DNA from: Elephas maximus indicus
Taxonomy: Eukaryota; Chordata; Mammalia; Proboscidea; Elephantidae
DNA: 64,000 nt
Direction of reading: 5' to 3'
Assembly: GCF_024166365.1 (NCBI RefSeq)
Contig: NC_064819.1
Span: forward strand, 205,865,293-205,929,292
Shown: piece by piece, positions 60,472-64,000 of the stretch
Layout: each line of letters begins with the position of its first letter
How positions within the stretch are numbered: the first letter of the stretch is position 1
Position numbers and translations under genes: made by a program
Notes under the pieces: model-generated
What the model was told of the DNA's origin: nothing
Seen by the model: the letters and a program-made list of their open reading frames with translations, nothing else
The model's database searches: none

Positions 60472-61684
60472 CTACAGAAAGGTTAAAAACAATTATCAGT
60501 GAAATGTCTTTTTTCTAAGGGAGATGATTATTTTTCAAATCATGAGTCATGGCATTCATCTTCTGAAGACTGGACACAAGATTGGTAACGTTCTGTTTAA
60601 CACTAAAACCAATAAAAACTTCTCAACAAAACTATTCACTGTAACTTACTGCCAAGTAACCAAAGCAATGAGGGCTGCTCAAACCATTCTTCGGTAACCT
60701 CAACTGCTAGATTATCACTGACTTTCAGGATTCTGCCCTTTTCGTTTTCCATTATTTTAATCTAAGTCAATTTGTTGTTATGCTGCACTGAATGAGATAA
60801 AATGACCAATGTTTTTCCCTACAAAATTACCTTAAAGATTTGACCAAAAGTCTTACAAAAATGTCATCACATTATCATCAATAACGTTGGCTAAATAAAA
60901 CAGGCGGCATTCAAATTATGCCCCACATATAGAACAGATTTTAAAATCCTACTAGAGAGATTTAATCCAGAGCAATGTGTATTACAACATGTCAATCTTC
61001 TAGGCTGGGGAGTTTCACATGCCAAATCAGGATAGCATGCTCCCTAGAGTAATACCTCAACTGTTTTTCACCAACCTGAACTACTGCAGTTATCACATTC
61101 CAGCCTTAACTTCCACTAACTGTATCCAATTACAAATGTTCCCTAAATTACAAATTGTTCCATTAAGCAAAACAATTCTGCAAATCTGCAAAGTGCTTGA
61201 CTTTGTGGATGAGATGACCATACTATACCAAAATGAAAAACTAAATGCCAAAGGCCTTCCCATCTCAAATTTGAACTCTTAAGGTTGTAACCCATAAAAT
61301 GGAATATAAGGCAAATGACAAACCTTTACGAGACAACTGGCATAACGCAGATTATCACCTGACCTATGGAGTACCAGTATTCAACAACAGTCCAAAATTC
61401 ACTAAAACATTCTTTTTAAATATTATGTGGTGAGTACCCTTTTTCAAAGCACAGAACTTTATGCATATTCACCCGTTCCTCCCTTAATTTAAAGAGCTCA
61501 GTTACACATCATCAACATATATAAAAGAGCATTTACCAATTTCTAATCATCTACTAAACCAACAACAGATCAAGAGCTACAGGTGTGTATGACACTCCGT
61601 TAGATGAAGAGAAGAATTTAGGAACTATCAAAAGTAACTTTCAACCCATCAGAAAGAGTTTAACTGTAAACCCCCCAAAAAGCT

Positions 61685-61795
61685 ACAGGCAGTCCCCAGG
61701 TTACAAACAGATCTGTTCTTAAGTGTGTTTTTAAGAATTTGCAGGTTAAGTCGAAACAGATGCATATGGTTCTTATTTAGCCTTACTTTACTGCA
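61685..61795. mobile_element. Tigger-like DNA transposon relic
   Basis: CAGGCAGTCCCCAGGTTACA is a typical Tigger terminal sequence, followed by AAGTGTGTTTTTAAGAATTT and TAAGTCGAAACAG. Only one end is seen. Confidence 0.6.
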
Positions 61796-61796
61796 A

Positions 61797-62003
61797 GAGG
61801 AGCCCCCTGGACGTGTGGTAGTTAGAGCACTCAGCTGCTAACTGAAAGGTCTCAGCAGTTCAAACCCACCAGCTGCTCAGCAGGACAAAGACGTGGTGGT
61901 CTGCTTCCATAAACATTACAGCCTTGGAAACCTTATGGCGCAGCTCTACTCTGTCCTACAGGGTTGCTGTGAGTCGGAATCAACTTGGATGACAACGGGT
62001 TTT
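61797..62003 (+). mobile_element. AfroSINE (long subtype)
   Basis: AGGAGCCCCCTGGACGTGTG, CTCAGCTGCTAACTGAAAGG to AACTTGGATGACAACGGG. Confidence 0.85.
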
Positions 62004-62061
62004 TGGTTAGTGCAAGAAAAGGCTCAAAGTCTTTTCAATAATTTAAAAACTGTACGTGCAA

Positions 62062-62222
62062 CAGAAACCCTGGTGGTGTAGTGGTTAAGTGCTACGGCTG
62101 CTAACCAAGGGGTCGACAGTTTGAATCCGCCAGGTGCTCCTTGGAAACTCTATGGGGCAGTTCTACCCTGTCCTATAGGGTCGTTATGAGTCGGAATCAA
62201 CTCGACGGCAGCGGGTTTTTGG
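62062..62222 (+). mobile_element. AfroSINE, little diverged
   Basis: AGAAACCCTGGTGGTGTAGT to CAACTCGACGGCAGCGGG; one of the closest copies to a consensus in the window. Confidence 0.9.
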
Positions 62223-62499
62223 TATGTGCAGCAAATGAAGGCGATTGTGATGAAGAATTTGTTGCAAGCAGGGGTTGGTTCAATCATTTCAAAATTAGGG
62301 CAAATATACATAACATTAAAGGGCAAGTAGTCTACCACTCAGAATGAGGCCCTTGCAGTTTACATGATAATTTCAGGCTCCCTTATGGCATGAGCAAACC
62401 CAAGTCTATTTAGTTTTTGTTTTTGGTGGTGTTCAAATTTATGGGAAGAGGCACCAGGTTTTGGAGTACAAGACATGGGTTTTAATCAAAACTCTACAA

Positions 62500-62665
62500 C
62501 TTACTATAGGTAAGGAAGGCACTATTCTGGGTGCTTTACTCCTATTTACTCATCTAATCCTCACAACAACCCTGTGAAATGGATATTGTTACTCCTGCCA
62601 TTTTATTAAAAAACTGAGGCACAGAGAAATTAACTGCCCAAAGTCACAGAGCAAGTCCTTCCCAA
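62500..62665 (-). mobile_element. MIR element
   Basis: CTATTCTGGGTGCTTTACTC, ATCCTCACAACAACCCTGTG, AACTGAGGCACAGAGAAATT match reverse MIR closely. Confidence 0.82.
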
Positions 62666-63349
62666 CACTGCCAATGACCTACTGATACATGTCCCTGACA
62701 GCAGGAGATGACTTCCACACCACGCAACTGAGTTTGCAGAAACAGAAAAAGCAGTGGCAAAAATCTAGGCACTGAAGTTAAACTAGCAAGTACTTTTACA
62801 TACTCAGTCATCTCAAATTGGACTGAGAAAACTGCCGCTAGGAGATCAAGGTGTTTTTCTGAGAGGGTTTTGATCCTAAACATACTAAGTCTTAATCCAC
62901 AAATTGTTATATTTGAGATTTGAGTCTCGCTAAAATAATTACTAATTACTTGATAGATAACAAAAGGTCAGAAGTTAGGTATTTATACACAGCCAAAAAT
63001 ATGCTGATAAAAGAGTCCATATTAGTACTAAGATTTTCTGAATGTTTTCACCTCTTCATAAAATGATAAAATTTCAAAAGACTATTTTATCCAATTCCAA
63101 ACCTTAACACCCCCTTCCCCAACCAGGGATTTTTCTCTTCCTCAGAAGACTGAAAACGTATCCTCTTCAGTACTTTCCCACTTACTTCAACTGTTCATAC
63201 TCATCCCTGCATAAAATTTCAGGTTTTAAATTAGACTAATATCCTTCCTAGAGTACTTATTGAAAACATTATCCTATCTTTGTGGAAATTTAAGGCTTGA
63301 AATGGGAAACTTCAGAAAAGAATAAAATAAATGTTACTGTTAGTACTGG
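62666..63349. other. BCLAF1 intron segment, nothing recognised
   Basis: No exon, no repeat family I can support. Confidence 0.45.
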
Positions 63350-63561
63350 AGGAAGAACACTGGCTCTGAGCCCAATGGATGTGTTCAATTCCTATTAGCC
63401 ATATAACTTTGGCCAATCTAATCAATCTCTGTACCTCAGTTTTTTCATCTGTAAAAGCAGAATAAAAGCCCTACCTCAAAAGAATTTTATAAGCATAAGT
63501 TAATGCATGTAAAACATTTAGCATGGTGCCTCACATAATAAATACTCAATTAATATTAAAA
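63350..63561 (+). mobile_element. MIR element
   Basis: ACACTGGCTCTGAGCCCAAT, ACCTCAGTTTTTTCATCTGT, AGCATGGTGCCTCACATAAT. Confidence 0.75.
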
Positions 63562-63597
63562 AAAACAAAAAAAATTAATATTACTCTGTGCTAATGT

Positions 63598-63802
63598 CCC
63601 GTTGCTCTCTAGTCAATTCCAACTCATAGCAACCCTATAGGACAGGGTAGAACTGCCCCATACGGTTTCCAAGGAGCGGCTGGTGGATTTGAACAGCCAC
63701 CCTTTTGGTTAGCAGCCAAGCTCTTAACCACTGTGCCAAGGCTTCTCCGCTATGAGTCGGAGTGGGTTTGGTGGGCAGTGGGTTTGGTCAGCAGTGGGTT
63801 AT
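63598..63802 (-). mobile_element. AfroSINE with rearranged end
   Basis: GTTGCTCTCTAGTCAATTCC to ACTGTGCCAAGGCTTCTCC on the plus strand, followed by a plus-orientation tail piece GCTATGAGTCGGAGTGGGTT and two GCAGTGGGTT repeats. Confidence 0.75.
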
Positions 63803-64000
63803 GTGCTAATGTTTCATCTATACGGGCAAAATTTCTGTGTTAGTTTTATTCCAAAAGAACCCAAGGAATGTCTGTAGTTTTCCACCTCATTTCCTCTGAT
63901 TTATGTTTGGTTTTTATGTTTGTTTATATTTCTATAGATTAATGTGAAAAAGTCTGTAACAAAGACATGCACATTTTCTATAGAGAAAAGATTTTTAAAT

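Larger units (their letters stand above)
60472..64000 (-). other. BCLAF1: BCLAF1 intron, continues past the right edge
   Basis: No further BCLAF1 coding exon was recognised on the minus strand up to the window end. The intron contains a Tigger-like relic, three AfroSINEs and two MIR elements, listed separately. Confidence 0.7.

Overview
The window is mammalian nuclear DNA from an afrotherian, most likely an elephant or a close relative. About 40 copies or pieces of the tRNA-derived AfroSINE family are present (consensus-like stretches such as CCTGGTGGCACAGTGGTTAA and GGCAGTTCGAATCC). With them are several RTE-clade LINEs whose 3' end matches the SINE 3' end, L1 copies with a distinctive 3' UTR, and a set of related solo LTRs. 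MIR, L2 and hAT/Tigger relics form the older layer. Species assignment is inference from repeat families.

Two protein-coding genes are supported, both on the minus strand. MTFR2 (mitochondrial fission regulator 2) lies at about 27.76-44.2 kb: a CpG-rich promoter, at least one non-coding first exon, seven coding exons with matching splice phases, and a 3' UTR ending near an AATAAA at 27.78 kb. BCLAF1 (BCL2-associated transcription factor 1) enters from the right edge. Only its last two coding exons (60259-60471 and 60091-60096) and a long, repeat-poor 3' UTR are inside. The order and orientation match human 6q23.3, where BCLAF1 and MTFR2 are neighbours on the same strand. They are adjacent genes, not an operon; nothing here shows joint function.

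Layout: 1-27.7 kb is intergenic and full of repeats. It holds a run of AfroSINEs (2.3-3.5 kb), solo LTRs (5.0, 6.1, 9.8 kb), a four-level transposon nest (13.6-15.6 kb) and a structurally near full-length dead RTE LINE (16.1-19.3 kb). 27.8-44.2 kb is MTFR2, with L2, AfroSINE and L1 3'-end insertions in its introns. 43.85-44.72 kb is the MTFR2 CpG/CCAAT promoter. 44.7-54.5 kb is intergenic, dominated by one old L1 cut apart by three LTRs, an AfroSINE and an RTE that itself contains a younger L1. 54.5-60.1 kb is repeat-poor and holds the BCLAF1 3' UTR. 60.5-64 kb is BCLAF1 intron with SINE and MIR insertions.

No wholly new system was found. The best leads are an apparent frameshift in the last coding exon of MTFR2, the two nested-transposon histories with readable target-site duplications, a SINE insertion consisting only of the RTE-shared tail, an L1 insertion whose A-tail begins inside the 3' UTR, and an open frame shared by two L1 3' UTR copies. 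All gene and repeat names come from recognising sequence by eye; no database search was run.
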